From NCBI GenBank assembly GCA_016215605.1, contig JACRJB010000005.1:1-64000 (forward strand): a stretch of 64,000 nt of DNA, in the 5' to 3' direction. Position numbers and translations under genes: made by a program. Each line of letters begins with the position of its first letter. Within the stretch, counting starts at the first letter, position 1. Shown piece after piece: positions 17,519 to 26,447 of this stretch. Below the pieces are notes generated by a model. It saw only the letters and a program-made list of their open reading frames with translations. It did no database searches and was not told the DNA's origin. This DNA is from Rhodopseudomonas palustris (GTDB lineage: Bacteria; Pseudomonadota; Alphaproteobacteria; Rhizobiales; Xanthobacteraceae).

Positions 17519-19174
17519 ATGAACGCTCCCACGCCCGTCCCCTCCGCCGCCACGCCGGTTCCGCCCTACAAGCACACGCCGCTGTTTCCGCTCGGCAAGG
17601 ACGAGACGCCGTATCGCAAGATCACGTCGGAGGGCGTGCGGGTGGAGACGGTGCTGGGCCGGCCGATGCTGGTGGTCGAGCGCGAGGCACTGCGGGCGCT
17701 GTCGGAGGCGGCGTTCGGCGACATCAACCATTATCTGCGGCCGGGCCATCTGGCCCAGCTGCGCAAGATCCTCGACGACACCGAGGCCAGCCCGAACGAC
17801 AAGTTCGTGGCGCTCGACTTCCTGAAGAACGCCAACATCTCGGCCGGCGGCGTGCTGCCGATGTGCCAGGACACCGGCACCGCGATCATCATGGGCAAGA
17901 AGGGCTGCAACGTCATCACCGACGGCAGCGACGAGGCGGCGCTCTCCGAAGGCGCGCGCGACGCCTATCTGCGCCGCAATCTGCGCTACTCGCAGGTCGC
18001 GCCGCTGACGATGTACGAAGAGAAGAACACCGCCAACAACATGCCGGCGCAGTGCGAGATCTACGCCGAGGGTGATGACGCCTACAAGTTCATGTTCATG
18101 GCCAAGGGCGGCGGCTCGGCCAACAAGAGCTTCCTGTTCCAGGCGACGCCGTCGGTGCTGACCCGCGACCGGCTGCTCGCCTTCCTGAAGGAAAAGGTGC
18201 TGACGCTCGGCACCGCGGCGTGCCCGCCCTATCACCTCGCCATCGTCATCGGCGGCACCTCGGCCGAGCTGTGCATGAAGACGGTGAAGCTCGCCTCGGC
18301 GCGCTATCTCGATGCGCTGCCGACGCAAGGCTCGGCGGACGGCAACGCCTTCCGCGATCTGGAGATGGAGCAGGAAATCCTCAAGATGACGCAGTCGCTG
18401 GGCGTCGGCGCGCAGTTCGGCGGCAAGTATTTCTGCCACGATGTGCGCGTCATCCGGCTGCCGCGCCACGGCGCGTCGCTGCCGATCGGGCTCGGCGTGT
18501 CGTGCTCGGCGGATCGCCAGGTGCTCGGCAAGATCACCAAGGACGGCGTCTATCTCGAGGTGCTGGAGCACAACCCGGCGCAGTATCTGCCGGAGGTCGA
18601 GCAGGCGCTCGGCGGCGAGGTGGTGCAGATCGACCTCGACCAGCCGATGAAGGACATCCTCGCCAAGCTGACGCAATATCCGACCAAGACCCGGCTGTCG
18701 CTGACCGGCACCATGATCGTGGCGCGCGACGCCGCCCACGCCAAGCTGCGCGAGCGCCTCGACAAGGGCGAGAAGCTGCCGGACTACTTCAAGAACCATC
18801 CGGTGTACTACGCCGGCCCGGCCAAGACCCCGGACGGCTACGCGTCGGGCGCGTTCGGCCCGACCACCGCGGGGCGGATGGATTCGTTCGTCGATCAGTT
18901 CCAGGCGGCCGGCGGCTCGATGGTGATGGTCGCCAAGGGCAACCGCGCCCCGGCGGTGCGCGAAGCCTGCAAGAAATACGGCGGCTTCTATCTCGGCTCG
19001 ATCGGCGGCGCCGCGGCCAACCTCGCCGAGCACTGCATCAAGAAGGTCGAAGTGCTGGAATATCCCGAGCTCGGCATGGAGGCGATCTGGAAGATCGACG
19101 TCGTCGACTTCCCGGCCTTCATCATCGTCGACGACAAGGGCAACGACTTCTTCAAGGAACTGAACCTGGGCTGA
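17519..19174 (+). CDS. fumA: Fumarate hydratase, class I (iron-sulfur)
   Basis: A 551-residue cytoplasmic enzyme converting fumarate and water to L-malate in the TCA cycle. It has the class I two-part structure: an N-terminal alpha domain with Cys ligands for a [4Fe-4S] cluster (the [10 protein letters not shown] motif) and a C-terminal beta domain (ending with a [27 protein letters not shown] segment). Length matches E. coli FumA/FumB. It is monocistronic, about 90 bp after brnA and followed by a family B repeat. Class I enzymes are oxygen-sensitive; whether a class II fumC exists elsewhere cannot be seen here. Confidence 0.95.
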   Translation: MNAPTPVPSAATPVPPYKHTPLFPLGKDETPYRKITSEGVRVETVLGRPMLVVEREALRALSEAAFGDINHYLRPGHLAQLRKILDDTEASPNDKFVALDFLKNANISAGGVLPMCQDTGTAIIMGKKGCNVITDGSDEAALSEGARDAYLRRNLRYSQVAPLTMYEEKNTANNMPAQCEIYAEGDDAYKFMFMAKGGGSANKSFLFQATPSVLTRDRLLAFLKEKVLTLGTAACPPYHLAIVIGGTSAELCMKTVKLASARYLDALPTQGSADGNAFRDLEMEQEILKMTQSLGVGAQFGGKYFCHDVRVIRLPRHGASLPIGLGVSCSADRQVLGKITKDGVYLEVLEHNPAQYLPEVEQALGGEVVQIDLDQPMKDILAKLTQYPTKTRLSLTGTMIVARDAAHAKLRERLDKGEKLPDYFKNHPVYYAGPAKTPDGYASGAFGPTTAGRMDSFVDQFQAAGGSMVMVAKGNRAPAVREACKKYGGFYLGSIGGAAANLAEHCIKKVEVLEYPELGMEAIWKIDVVDFPAFIIVDDKGNDFFKELNLG

Positions 19175-19202
19175 GGCCGCTCCACGCCCCTGCGACCCAC
19201 AC

Positions 19203-19321
19203 CGTCATTCCGGGGCGCCGCGCAGCGGCGAGCCCGGAATCTCGCAGTTCAGGCGGGCGTTTCAACGCAGAACATGTCGGGATTCCGGGTTCGCGCGTTT
19301 CACGCGCGCCCCGGAATGACG
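19203..19321. repeat. Dispersed palindromic repeat, family B (copy 3)
   Basis: Outer arms GTCATTCCGGGGCGC and GCGCCCCGGAATGACG, inner arms GAGCCCGGAATCTC and GATTCCGGGTTCG. It lies between fumarase and the DUF429 gene; nothing else recognisable is in that gap. Confidence 0.85.
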
Positions 19322-19439
19322 GCGTGGGGCCCTTCCTCGTCAATCACGACTGCCCCGTCAGTCAGGACTACACCACCCGGTCCATTGCGACCGGCTGAAC
19401 AACATCGTCCTTGGACAACCCGCGGCGAGGGAACACGCA

Positions 19440-20123
19440 TTGATCGCGATCGGGCTCGACGGTTTTCGCCACGGCTGGGTCGCGGTCACGCTCGAGCGCG
19501 ATCGCCATGCGGTCGAGTTCATCGAAAGTGTTTCCTGGCTCGCGGCGCAGCGCTTTTCCCGCGCGGCGATCGATATGCCGGTCGGCCTCAGTGACGATGG
19601 TCTCCGCGCCTGCGACCTCGAAGCTCGGGCGTTGCTGCGTCCGCACGCCAGCCGCGTGTTCACCGGCGCGCGGCGCTGGCTGTGGCAGCAGTTCTGCTAT
19701 CCCGACGACTATGCGCAGGCCAATGCCGCGGCGTCGCAGCGCGGCCAGCCGCGCGTGTCGCTGCAGCTCTGGCATCTCGGCCCGAAGATCATCGAGGTCG
19801 ACGGCTTCGTCCGTGCGCATCGTCAGCTCGACATTCGCGAGACCCATCCGGAACTGGTGTTCCGGCGGCTGAACGGCGGTGAGCCGCTGCCGTCGAAGCG
19901 AACGGCCGAGGGGCTGCGGCTGCGCTGCGACCTGGTGCGCGGGCAGGGCATCGGCGCGATCGATGACTGGCTGACCAAGGCCCGGCTCGGCACCGGCGCC
20001 AAGGCCGACGATGTCCTCGATGCCTGCGCCTGCGCGCTGGCGGCGCGGGACAGCGAAGCCTGCGTGCCGCAAGGCGAGCCGCTGCGGGATCAGTATGGTC
20101 TGCCGATGCAGATCTGGTACTGA
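19440..20123 (+). CDS. DUF429 family protein
   Basis: A 227-residue protein with a TTG start at 19440, supported by GAGG nine bases upstream. It has the RNase H-like look of DUF429: an opening MIAIGLDGFRHGWVAV strand with an acidic residue, a central AIDMPVGLSDDG motif and a terminal ADDVLDACACALAARD helix with acidic residues in positions expected for a metal site. Enzymatic activity is not established for the family. It is convergent with the DUF3616 gene, only 6 bp apart. Confidence 0.75.
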   Translation: MIAIGLDGFRHGWVAVTLERDRHAVEFIESVSWLAAQRFSRAAIDMPVGLSDDGLRACDLEARALLRPHASRVFTGARRWLWQQFCYPDDYAQANAAASQRGQPRVSLQLWHLGPKIIEVDGFVRAHRQLDIRETHPELVFRRLNGGEPLPSKRTAEGLRLRCDLVRGQGIGAIDDWLTKARLGTGAKADDVLDACACALAARDSEACVPQGEPLRDQYGLPMQIWY

Positions 20124-20129
20124 CGGACC

Positions 20130-21146
20130 TCAGCGCTTCAGCACGTACTCCGTCGGTAGGCCGTTGTCCGGGCCGTCGAACATCACCAGCACGCGCAGCG
20201 GCGCATCGGCGGCGTCCTGCAGCACCAGCAGGGTTTCGGCCTTGAGCTCCTTGGCGTCCGTAGCCTCGGGAAGCTGCAGCTCGCCGAGCTTGGTCGGCTC
20301 GTCGCCGTCCGTCCACAGGAACACGGAGGGCACGGCGTCGGTCTGATCGTTCACCGGGCCGGACAGGATCAGCAATCCGTTCTTCACCACCGCGAGGTCG
20401 CGGATGCCGGCGTGGCGGCCGAGCTTCAGGGGATGCAGCCTGGCGTCGAGTGCAGCGCTGGCGGTGAACGCCGCCGCCTTGTTCACCGATACGATGTAAG
20501 CGTGGCCGTCGCGCGACGGCCCGCGCAGGCCGAGATAGATCCGTGCGCCGCGCACCGCGAGGCCCTCGATATTGATCCCGCCTTCGTCGAGCGGCTGATC
20601 GACATACGCGGACAAAGGCGGCAGCGCCTTCAGCGCCTCGCCGAGCCGCGTGCTGCGCGCCAGGTCCTGCACCTTCTCGTCGCCGACGAAGATCGGCTGG
20701 CCGTTGCCGTCGAGCGGAAAGCGGAATAGCGCGTAGCTCGACGGATTGTGCGCGGTCCAGTCCTTGCGTTTGCGGCCGTGCGAGCCGACGACATAGAAGT
20801 GACCCTCGTCATAGGCCGCCGCCTCGCCGTCCGGGTCGTCGCCGTCGCCCTTGTCGAGCAGCCGGACGATCTTGCCCGGCTCCAGCGTCGTGCCTGCGAT
20901 GCTGAAGGTCTGTGCGAACTTCTTCTGGTCGTTGACGATCAGGCAGGCGTGCAGCGGCGGCGTGGTCGGCGCGCAGGCGGCACCGCTGAGGTTTTGCCGC
21001 GCCTCCTCGTCGCTCTTGCCGAAATTCTTGCTGACGCTCCATGTGGACGGCGCCGGCGGGATCCGGTCGGACGCGGCGGCGGGCGACATGCCGCACAAAG
21101 CGGCGCATGCGAGGGCGGTCAGCAACGACCCGATCGGGCTGGTCAT
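20130..21146 (-). CDS. Secreted DUF3616-type protein
   Basis: A 338-residue exported protein. I start at the ATG at 21146, opening a signal peptide (MTSPIGSLLTALACAALCG..ASD). The mature region looks like a beta-propeller-type DUF3616 protein, with EGLAVRGARIYLGLRGP, IRDLAVVKNGLLILSGPVND and DGKVQDLARSTRLGEALKAL-like segments. Function is unknown. The neighbouring 98-residue gene is on the same strand about 290 bp upstream and is not clearly co-transcribed. Confidence 0.7.
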   Translation of the reverse strand: MTSPIGSLLTALACAALCGMSPAAASDRIPPAPSTWSVSKNFGKSDEEARQNLSGAACAPTTPPLHACLIVNDQKKFAQTFSIAGTTLEPGKIVRLLDKGDGDDPDGEAAAYDEGHFYVVGSHGRKRKDWTAHNPSSYALFRFPLDGNGQPIFVGDEKVQDLARSTRLGEALKALPPLSAYVDQPLDEGGINIEGLAVRGARIYLGLRGPSRDGHAYIVSVNKAAAFTASAALDARLHPLKLGRHAGIRDLAVVKNGLLILSGPVNDQTDAVPSVFLWTDGDEPTKLGELQLPEATDAKELKAETLLVLQDAADAPLRVLVMFDGPDNGLPTEYVLKR

Positions 21147-21392
21147 GTTCGGCGCTGCTCCAGGCAAAGGCCAGGCGGCCACAATCGAACGGCAACGAAA
21201 AATTCGGCAGCTACAAATCCGGCAGCGAAGTCTGAACGAAGCAATCAAAAAATCGGCGCGCAAATCGCGCGGACTAATCACTCACAATGTGATCAGCGGC
21301 CTCAGCGGCTGTCAATACGATTCTGACCGCGGGGCCTGCTGCTACCCTCGGCCGCGGCGCCGGGCGACGTGACGGCGGCCCGGCGTCCTCGA

Positions 21393-21423
21393 CCCTCTCC
21401 CCGGCGGCGGCGCGGGGAGAGGG
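21393..21423. terminator. Possible hairpin terminator
   Basis: A 10-bp perfect stem CCCTCTCCCC / GGGGAGAGGG with an 11-base loop, immediately downstream (minus strand) of the 98-residue gene. No clear U-run follows, so it may be a general mRNA-stabilising hairpin or a repeat rather than a classical terminator. Confidence 0.45.
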
Positions 21424-21434
21424 GAGGCGGAAGG

Positions 21435-21731
21435 TCAGGCCCGGGCGCCGGTGAACGGGAACGAGCCCATCGGGCCGATGCCCATTTCGCCGGAAATGCT
21501 GTCGCCGCTCACCGTGCCGGTGTAGCTCAGCGTCAGCGGCATCGGGTTGGTGATCGACAGCTTCCAGGCGACGTCGTCGCCGTTGACCGTGCCGTCGAAG
21601 ATCTCGCCCGAATCGCCGTCGGCGGATTGCGTGCCGGTGAGCGTGGTTCCGTCGGCCTTCAGCGTCAGGTCGGCCTGCCGCTCGCCCATCGGCGTGCTCA
21701 TGGTGATCTTCCAGTTTCCGTCGACTGCCAT
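21435..21731 (-). CDS. Small beta-rich conserved hypothetical protein
   Basis: A 98-residue protein read from the ATG at 21731; the upstream frame is Arg-rich and unlikely. No signal peptide, and cytoplasmic by appearance. It has regular Gly/Asp turns with alternating strands (DGNWKITMSTPMGERQADLTLKAD, DGEIFDGTVNGDDVAWKLSI, LSYTGTVSGDSISGEMGIG), a small beta-barrel or lipocalin-like pattern. I recognise no named family. Monocistronic with a hairpin at its 3' end. Confidence 0.65.
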   Translation of the reverse strand: MAVDGNWKITMSTPMGERQADLTLKADGTTLTGTQSADGDSGEIFDGTVNGDDVAWKLSITNPMPLTLSYTGTVSGDSISGEMGIGPMGSFPFTGARA

Positions 21732-21981
21732 CTGTCTCTCCCTTGGAGCCGGCCTCGAAAGATGCCGGCGGCCCCTCTTAATATGCGGCAGGCCGCGCAA
21801 ACAAGCCCGATCGCGCGCGCCGGCTGCGGCGAGGAGACGCGAGGTTCGGCGCGGCCAAGGAAACGGTGTTCTGCTCTACCTAATGCGCATGCGGCTACCT
21901 GTGGTGCGCTGCAGCGATCGTGGTATGATGTCCGCGGAGGACGCCTCGAGGTTCGACCGCTTGGCTCGGTGGAGACTCGAC

Positions 21982-22686
21982 ATGCGTTTGTTACATTTGC
22001 GCGGCCTGACACTGACGGTCCTGCTGCTGCTCGGACTGACCGGGTCCGCCTTGGCGCAATATGAAATCGTCTCGGAGCGGACGACGGTCAGCCTGTCGGC
22101 CAGTGTCGATCCGGTGGCATCCGGCCGCGCGACATTGAGCGCCGTGATCAAGACCGATTTCGGCACCAGCGTCGCCGATGGCCGCATCACCTTTCTCGAT
22201 ATGACGACGATGCAGGTGCTGGGCTGGACCAGCGTCGCGCAACCGCAACTCGTCGTCGAAGGGCTTGCGCCCGGCCGCCACGCGCTGCGCGCCGATTACA
22301 GCGGCAGCGCGCTGCTGCTGCCGGTGCTGGTGCTGCCGAGTCAGTCGGCCGAGATCGCGCTCGACGTGCTGGCGCAACCCTCCCTGACGCTGGTGTCGTC
22401 GAAAGGCGTCACGGCGCCCGGTGAACTGGTGATCCTCACCGTCTCGGTCGGCGGCAGCGCCGGCCTGCCGGCGGGCCTGGTGACGTTTCGCGATGGTGAC
22501 GGTGTGATCGCCGCACATGTGCCGCTCGATCGAACCGGAACCGCGTCCTTCACCACCTCGGCGCTGGCCGATGGCGTGCGCTGCCTCGTGGTCGAGTACG
22601 AAGGCGATGCGCGCTACGCCAAGGCGACGGTGCAGATCGAGCAGCTCGTGACCGCGACAGTCGCCTCCGCCGATCCGCGGATGTAG
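21982..22686 (+). CDS. Secreted Ig-like repeat protein
   Basis: A 234-residue protein starting at the ATG at 21982. A signal peptide ends near GSALAQ. Two Ig-like beta domains follow (about residues 25-130 and 130-225), each with the pattern seen in bacterial Ig-like repeat proteins: a VSLSASVDPVASGRATLSAVI strand, a FLDMTTMQVLG or TFRDGDG turn, and a HALRADYSGS or CLVVEYEGDARYA closing strand. It is likely surface-exposed or periplasmic. The gene is short for this class, with no repeats beyond two and no anchor motif. Confidence 0.75.
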   Translation: MRLLHLRGLTLTVLLLLGLTGSALAQYEIVSERTTVSLSASVDPVASGRATLSAVIKTDFGTSVADGRITFLDMTTMQVLGWTSVAQPQLVVEGLAPGRHALRADYSGSALLLPVLVLPSQSAEIALDVLAQPSLTLVSSKGVTAPGELVILTVSVGGSAGLPAGLVTFRDGDGVIAAHVPLDRTGTASFTTSALADGVRCLVVEYEGDARYAKATVQIEQLVTATVASADPRM

Positions 22687-22707
22687 CCGGGATCGTCGCA
22701 GGCCGTG

Positions 22708-23283
22708 CTATTCGGCCATCGCTGCGGAGGTCGCGGCTGCGGCGGCGCGCCGCCGGTTGCGGATCGCCAGCCGGAACACGAGATACTGCACCACCATGGC
22801 GCCGACCTTGGCGATCGGCGCCACGATCATGACGTAGAACGTCCAGATCTTGATGTCGCCGGTCATCGCCGCCGCGATCACGCCGGCGCCGAGCACGATC
22901 ATCAGCACCGCCCAGACATATCCTGCGACCCGCACATATTCCGGAATCGTGGTGGCGACGATCGGTGGCACGTAGCGCAGCATCCAGTCCCGCCGCAGCA
23001 TGATCGCGCCGACCGCGATATGGCCGACGCTCGGCTTCACCAGCACGAAACGCGGGTCGTTGGTGAGCAGCGTCGCGCCGCCGAGCACCACGACCAGCGC
23101 CACACTCGCATAGGCCATGACGTCGAGCCGCAGCCCCTTGATCTTGGCGTAGACGAATTGCCCGACCGCGCCGATCACCGCGACGATCGTCGCCAGCGCG
23201 ACGTTGCCGGTCGAGAAATACAGCACCACGAAGATGATGGTGGAGAAGAAGTCGCTGCCGAGCTTGGCGAACACGGCCTTCAT
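22708..23283 (-). CDS. YciB/IspZ-type inner membrane septation protein
   Basis: A 191-residue multi-pass membrane protein starting at the ATG at 23283, where conservation begins (MKAVFAKLGSDFFSTIIFVVLYFSTGN). Five hydrophobic helices are visible, and the family-like motifs SDFFSTIIFVVLYFS and LVKPSVGHIAVGAIMLRRDWMLRYVPP resemble the YciB/IspZ group linked to intracellular septation. The frame is open 350 bp further upstream, but that part is unlikely to be translated. The function in alphaproteobacteria is uncertain. Confidence 0.7.
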   Translation of the reverse strand: MKAVFAKLGSDFFSTIIFVVLYFSTGNVALATIVAVIGAVGQFVYAKIKGLRLDVMAYASVALVVVLGGATLLTNDPRFVLVKPSVGHIAVGAIMLRRDWMLRYVPPIVATTIPEYVRVAGYVWAVLMIVLGAGVIAAAMTGDIKIWTFYVMIVAPIAKVGAMVVQYLVFRLAIRNRRRAAAAATSAAMAE

Positions 23284-23542
23284 CGCGGGTTCCTCTGGGC
23301 CGGGGCGCCACCGATACCATGCCGCATCCGGGCCGGCGGCGCTGCCGTCGGCGACGATATTGCGGGCTGCACCGGGCGATGTAAACCGGGGCCGATGCAC
23401 AGGTGTTGGGCGAACAAGGCTGCATATTTGTGCCGGCCGGAGAGCTGAAAGCCGTCTTGTTGCGCGGGAAAGTGCTGTGGCTTTACGCGACGAAACAGTA
23501 ACCCAGAGCTCCGGTTCTGATTTGACCGAGACTGGAATTACT

Positions 23543-24121
23543 CTAGCCGGTCGCGGCATCCGTCTCCGCGCTCGGCAACAGGTCGCCGTTGCGATACTGT
23601 GGGTACCAGTTGGTGAAATAGATCGCGGCATTGCGCGCGGCGAAGGCCAGCGCGGCGCTGACCCACAGCGGCAGGCTCGGCGCGTAGACCATCAAGATGT
23701 CCGCCGCCAGCATCAGCACGAACGCGGCGGTCCACGCCCAGGTCAGGATGTAGTTGATCCGCATGAAGGCGGGCTGCCCGTGGACCTCGGGCGCGACCCT
23801 TTCGCGAGCATATTGCACCGTGAACGGTACCCGCAGCGCAATCGACGTCAACGCGATCGTCAGCACGCCGGCGTCGACCATCAGCCGGATCGCCATCGTG
23901 CTCGAGCCGCCTTGGCTGAGCAGCATGTCGTAGGCGCCGAGCGCGCCGAACAGGATCGCCGAACTCGCCATCATGATCTTGAGTGATCTGCCCTGGAACA
24001 GATCCCAAGCGACCACGGCCAGCGCGAGCGCGGCGGCGACCAGCAGCCCGATCTGAATCGGCGCGAGCAGCGACAGCATCGCGAAAGCGCCGAACGGGGT
24101 GAGGAAGAGAAACAGGGCCAT
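23543..24121 (-). CDS. Multi-pass membrane protein, TetR-controlled
   Basis: A 192-residue integral membrane protein with about five hydrophobic segments (residues about 2-20, 24-42, 48-66, 80-98 and 130-150). It begins MALFLFLTPFGAFAM. No conserved domain is recognised. It is divergent from a TetR regulator, with two palindromes matching the TetR operator pattern between the two genes, so it is probably the repressor's main target. Such targets are often efflux or membrane-modifying proteins, but this one is not of a known transporter family. Confidence 0.7.
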   Translation of the reverse strand: MALFLFLTPFGAFAMLSLLAPIQIGLLVAAALALAVVAWDLFQGRSLKIMMASSAILFGALGAYDMLLSQGGSSTMAIRLMVDAGVLTIALTSIALRVPFTVQYARERVAPEVHGQPAFMRINYILTWAWTAAFVLMLAADILMVYAPSLPLWVSAALAFAARNAAIYFTNWYPQYRNGDLLPSAETDAATG

Positions 24122-24135
24122 GGCGGACCAATGTT

Positions 24136-24154
24136 ATCTTTACATCGTAAAGAT
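24136..24154. promoter_or_regulatory. TetR operator 1
   Basis: Perfect 8-bp inverted repeat ATCTTTAC-ATC-GTAAAGAT between the divergent membrane-protein and TetR genes, 15 bp upstream of the membrane-protein start. The core TTTAC-N3-GTAAA recurs in operator 2, which argues for a specific binding site of the adjacent regulator. Confidence 0.75.
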
Positions 24155-24191
24155 CATCTAGATCGGGCGCCGGGGGTCGTCAAGCGGAATC

Positions 24192-24204
24192 TTTACAGTG
24201 TAAA
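24192..24204. promoter_or_regulatory. TetR operator 2
   Basis: TTTAC-AGT-GTAAA, the same core palindrome as operator 1 and embedded in an extended AAT..ATT symmetry, 23 bp before the TetR ATG. Two sites in the shared intergenic region fit control of both divergent genes, including autorepression. Confidence 0.7.
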
Positions 24205-24226
24205 CATTGTGTTTTACAAAGGCTGC

Positions 24227-24922
24227 ATGCGCCAAGCTGTTCGTCCCCGCAGCCCGTCCAGCCGTCCCAAGCCCGCCGCCAAGGCAGTGCGGGGCCGACG
24301 CAAGCAGGCGACCGAGACGCCGTATCATCACGGCGCGCTACGTGATGCGCTGCTCGCGGCCGCCGAGCGCGTGCTGGAGCGCGACGGATTGCAGGGGCTG
24401 ACGCTGCGCGCGGCGGCGCGCGAGGCAGGGGTGTCGCATGCCGCGCCGACCCACCATTTCGGCGATCTGACCGGGCTGCTCAGCGAACTCGCCGCCATCG
24501 GTTTTCGTCGCTACAACGCCGAACTCGAGGCGGCGGGCGCTTCCGCGGAGACGGTGATGGAGCGAGCGATGGCGCGCGCCCTGCGCTTCGTCAGCTACGC
24601 TCAGGCGCATCCCGGCATGTATCACCTGATGTTCCGCAGCGAGCGGCTCGACATGACGCGGCCGGCGTTGCACGAGGCCGCCAACGCCGCCTTCGCGGGG
24701 CTCGCCGGCGCGGTCGCCGCCCGGCTGCGCGAGCCGATCGACCAGGAAAAGCTGTCGCTGGAGCAGGCCGCCGAGATCGCCCGGGCGTGGTCGCTGATCC
24801 ACGGCTTCACCACGCTGCTGCTCGACGGCCGTATCGGCGACATCCTCGAACGCTTGCCCGGCATCGACGCCGAGACGCTGCTCGGCGCCATGCTGAAATC
24901 GCCGACCAGCGGCCCGGTCTGA
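24227..24922 (+). CDS. TetR-family transcriptional regulator
   Basis: A 231-residue regulator. The ATG at 24227 is preferred, with AAGG six bases upstream; an earlier frame start would overlap the operators. The N-terminal HTH domain (about residues 28-80) has the TetR pattern: ALRDALLAAAERVLERDGLQGLTLRAAAREAGVSHAAPTHHFG. The C-terminal domain is helical and probably binds a ligand (MARALRFVSYAQAHPGMYHLMFR; IHGFTTLLLDGRIGD). A TetR with a TTTAC-N3-GTAAA operator pair probably represses itself and the divergent membrane gene. Confidence 0.88.
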   Translation: MRQAVRPRSPSSRPKPAAKAVRGRRKQATETPYHHGALRDALLAAAERVLERDGLQGLTLRAAAREAGVSHAAPTHHFGDLTGLLSELAAIGFRRYNAELEAAGASAETVMERAMARALRFVSYAQAHPGMYHLMFRSERLDMTRPALHEAANAAFAGLAGAVAARLREPIDQEKLSLEQAAEIARAWSLIHGFTTLLLDGRIGDILERLPGIDAETLLGAMLKSPTSGPV

Positions 24923-24960
24923 CCATTCGGCGCGCGGCTGCGCGCGCCGTCGGCGACAGC

Positions 24961-25572
24961 CTAGCGCGCGCCGGCGAGGGCGGTGGCGCGGCCGCGCTGG
25001 CCGACGACCCGAACCTTGTCCTGGCCGCAGCGGAAGTCGCGGGCGATCTCGTCCGCGGCCTGTCGTGCGATCGCGTTCGGCTCGGGGTTGGCGACGACGT
25101 CGACATAGGCGACGTGGCAGACCGCGCCCGGCGGCAGCCGCGTCACCACCAGCAATTGCTTGGTCTTCGGGCGGCCGTCCTTTTCCGGATCGTCGTTGTC
25201 GGCGAGGTGCCAGCGCTGAATGATCGCGACCGGTTTCGCGGCGCCGTCGAGCCGCCATTCGATCGTCTCGGTGGTCGAACTGAACGGGCCGAACCAGGCG
25301 GTCGCCGCGGGCTGGGCTTCGGCATCCCTGCGGTTGCGGCCGACCGACACCACTTCGCGCAGATCGCCTTCGGCGATCACCACCACCAGCCCGGCCTTGC
25401 CCGGACACAGCCGCGATCCGCCGTCCTCCTCGGCGCCGCCGGCACTCAATGTCCGGCACACCTTGGGCGCGGTCGACGTGTAGACGCTGCTGGCCGGCTC
25501 GGCGGCGAGCGGGCCTGTCGCCAGCAAAAGGGCGACGGCGGGGAGCAGGGCAGCGCGGGCGAGCGAACGCAT
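24961..25572 (-). CDS. Secreted hypothetical protein
   Basis: A 203-residue protein with a signal peptide (residues 1-24, ending LAAEP). The mature part carries cysteines in separate contexts (VCRTL, LCPGK, VCHVA, FRCGQ), suggesting two disulfides in the periplasm. No family is recognised. It lies 38 bp downstream of, and convergent with, the TetR gene and is transcribed alone. Confidence 0.65.
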   Translation of the reverse strand: MRSLARAALLPAVALLLATGPLAAEPASSVYTSTAPKVCRTLSAGGAEEDGGSRLCPGKAGLVVVIAEGDLREVVSVGRNRRDAEAQPAATAWFGPFSSTTETIEWRLDGAAKPVAIIQRWHLADNDDPEKDGRPKTKQLLVVTRLPPGAVCHVAYVDVVANPEPNAIARQAADEIARDFRCGQDKVRVVGQRGRATALAGAR

Positions 25573-25727
25573 GATCGGGGCCTGATTTGCAGCGGAACAC
25601 GCTGGTGGGACGACGCCAGACTGGGGAAGGTTCGACCGAAAGCGACGAACCCCCTGCCAATTGCCGCGGAATCGATCTAGAAGGCCGGCTTGCGCCGCTT
25701 CAACCGCCTCCAGCCAGCTCGAAGATC

Positions 25728-26447
25728 ATGCCCGCATTGACGAACAAGCCCTATCGTATCGGCCGCTCCAAGACCGGGCTCGGCCTGTTCGCCACCCAGC
25801 CGATCAAGAAGGGCACCAAGATCATCCGCTATTTCGGGCCGATGCTCGACTGCAACAAGAAGAAGGACGACGCGGTCGAGAACAAGTACCTGTTCCAGAT
25901 CAACAAGCGCTGGACCGTCGACGGCTCGGTGCGCAAGAACATCGCGCGCTACATCAACCACGCCTGCAAGCCGAACGCCGAGTCCGACGTCAACGTCAAG
26001 AAGCGCAAGATCATCATCCGCGCCATCAAGAACATCGAGCCCGGCGAAGAGATCAACTACGACTACGGCACCGACTACTTCAAGGAGTATCTCAAGCCGA
26101 TCGGCTGCAAGTGCGAGTCCTGCGAGAACAAGCGCAAGAAGAAGGCCGCCGAAGCCCGCGCCGAAAAGGCGATGCTGAAGCAGAAGGCCGAGCGCAAGGC
26201 GCAGAAGCAGGCCGAAAAGGACGCCCGCAAGACCGGCAAGGCCGCGGCCAGCCCCAAGGCCGGCGGCGACAAGGTCAAGGCCTCAGCCAAACCGGACAAG
26301 GCCGGCGATCGCGGCAATGCCGTCAAGTCGAAAGCGACTACGGCAAAAGCGAACAAGTCCAAAGTGACCAAGTCCAAATCCAAAGCGACCAAGCCCGCTG
26401 CGGGCAAGCGTGCGAAGCCGACGGCTGCCAAAGGCGCAAAAGTCTAG
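25728..26447 (+). CDS. SET-domain protein with histone-H1-like tail
   Basis: A 239-residue protein beginning at the ATG at 25728. Residues about 1-120 form a SET-like lysine methyltransferase fold: RSKTGLGLFATQPIKKGTKIIRYFG opens it, ARYINHACKPNAESD carries the catalytic NHxC-type core, and EINYDYGTDYFKEYL is the post-core strand, followed by a CKCESC zinc cluster. Residues about 135-239 are an extremely Lys/Ala-rich tail (KSKATTAKANKSKVTKSK-type), like histone H1. It is likely cytoplasmic or nucleoid-associated. Substrate is unknown: nucleoid proteins or its own tail are possibilities. Its stop codon overlaps the convergent diguanylate cyclase stop. Confidence 0.82.
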   Translation: MPALTNKPYRIGRSKTGLGLFATQPIKKGTKIIRYFGPMLDCNKKKDDAVENKYLFQINKRWTVDGSVRKNIARYINHACKPNAESDVNVKKRKIIIRAIKNIEPGEEINYDYGTDYFKEYLKPIGCKCESCENKRKKKAAEARAEKAMLKQKAERKAQKQAEKDARKTGKAAASPKAGGDKVKASAKPDKAGDRGNAVKSKATTAKANKSKVTKSKSKATKPAAGKRAKPTAAKGAKV

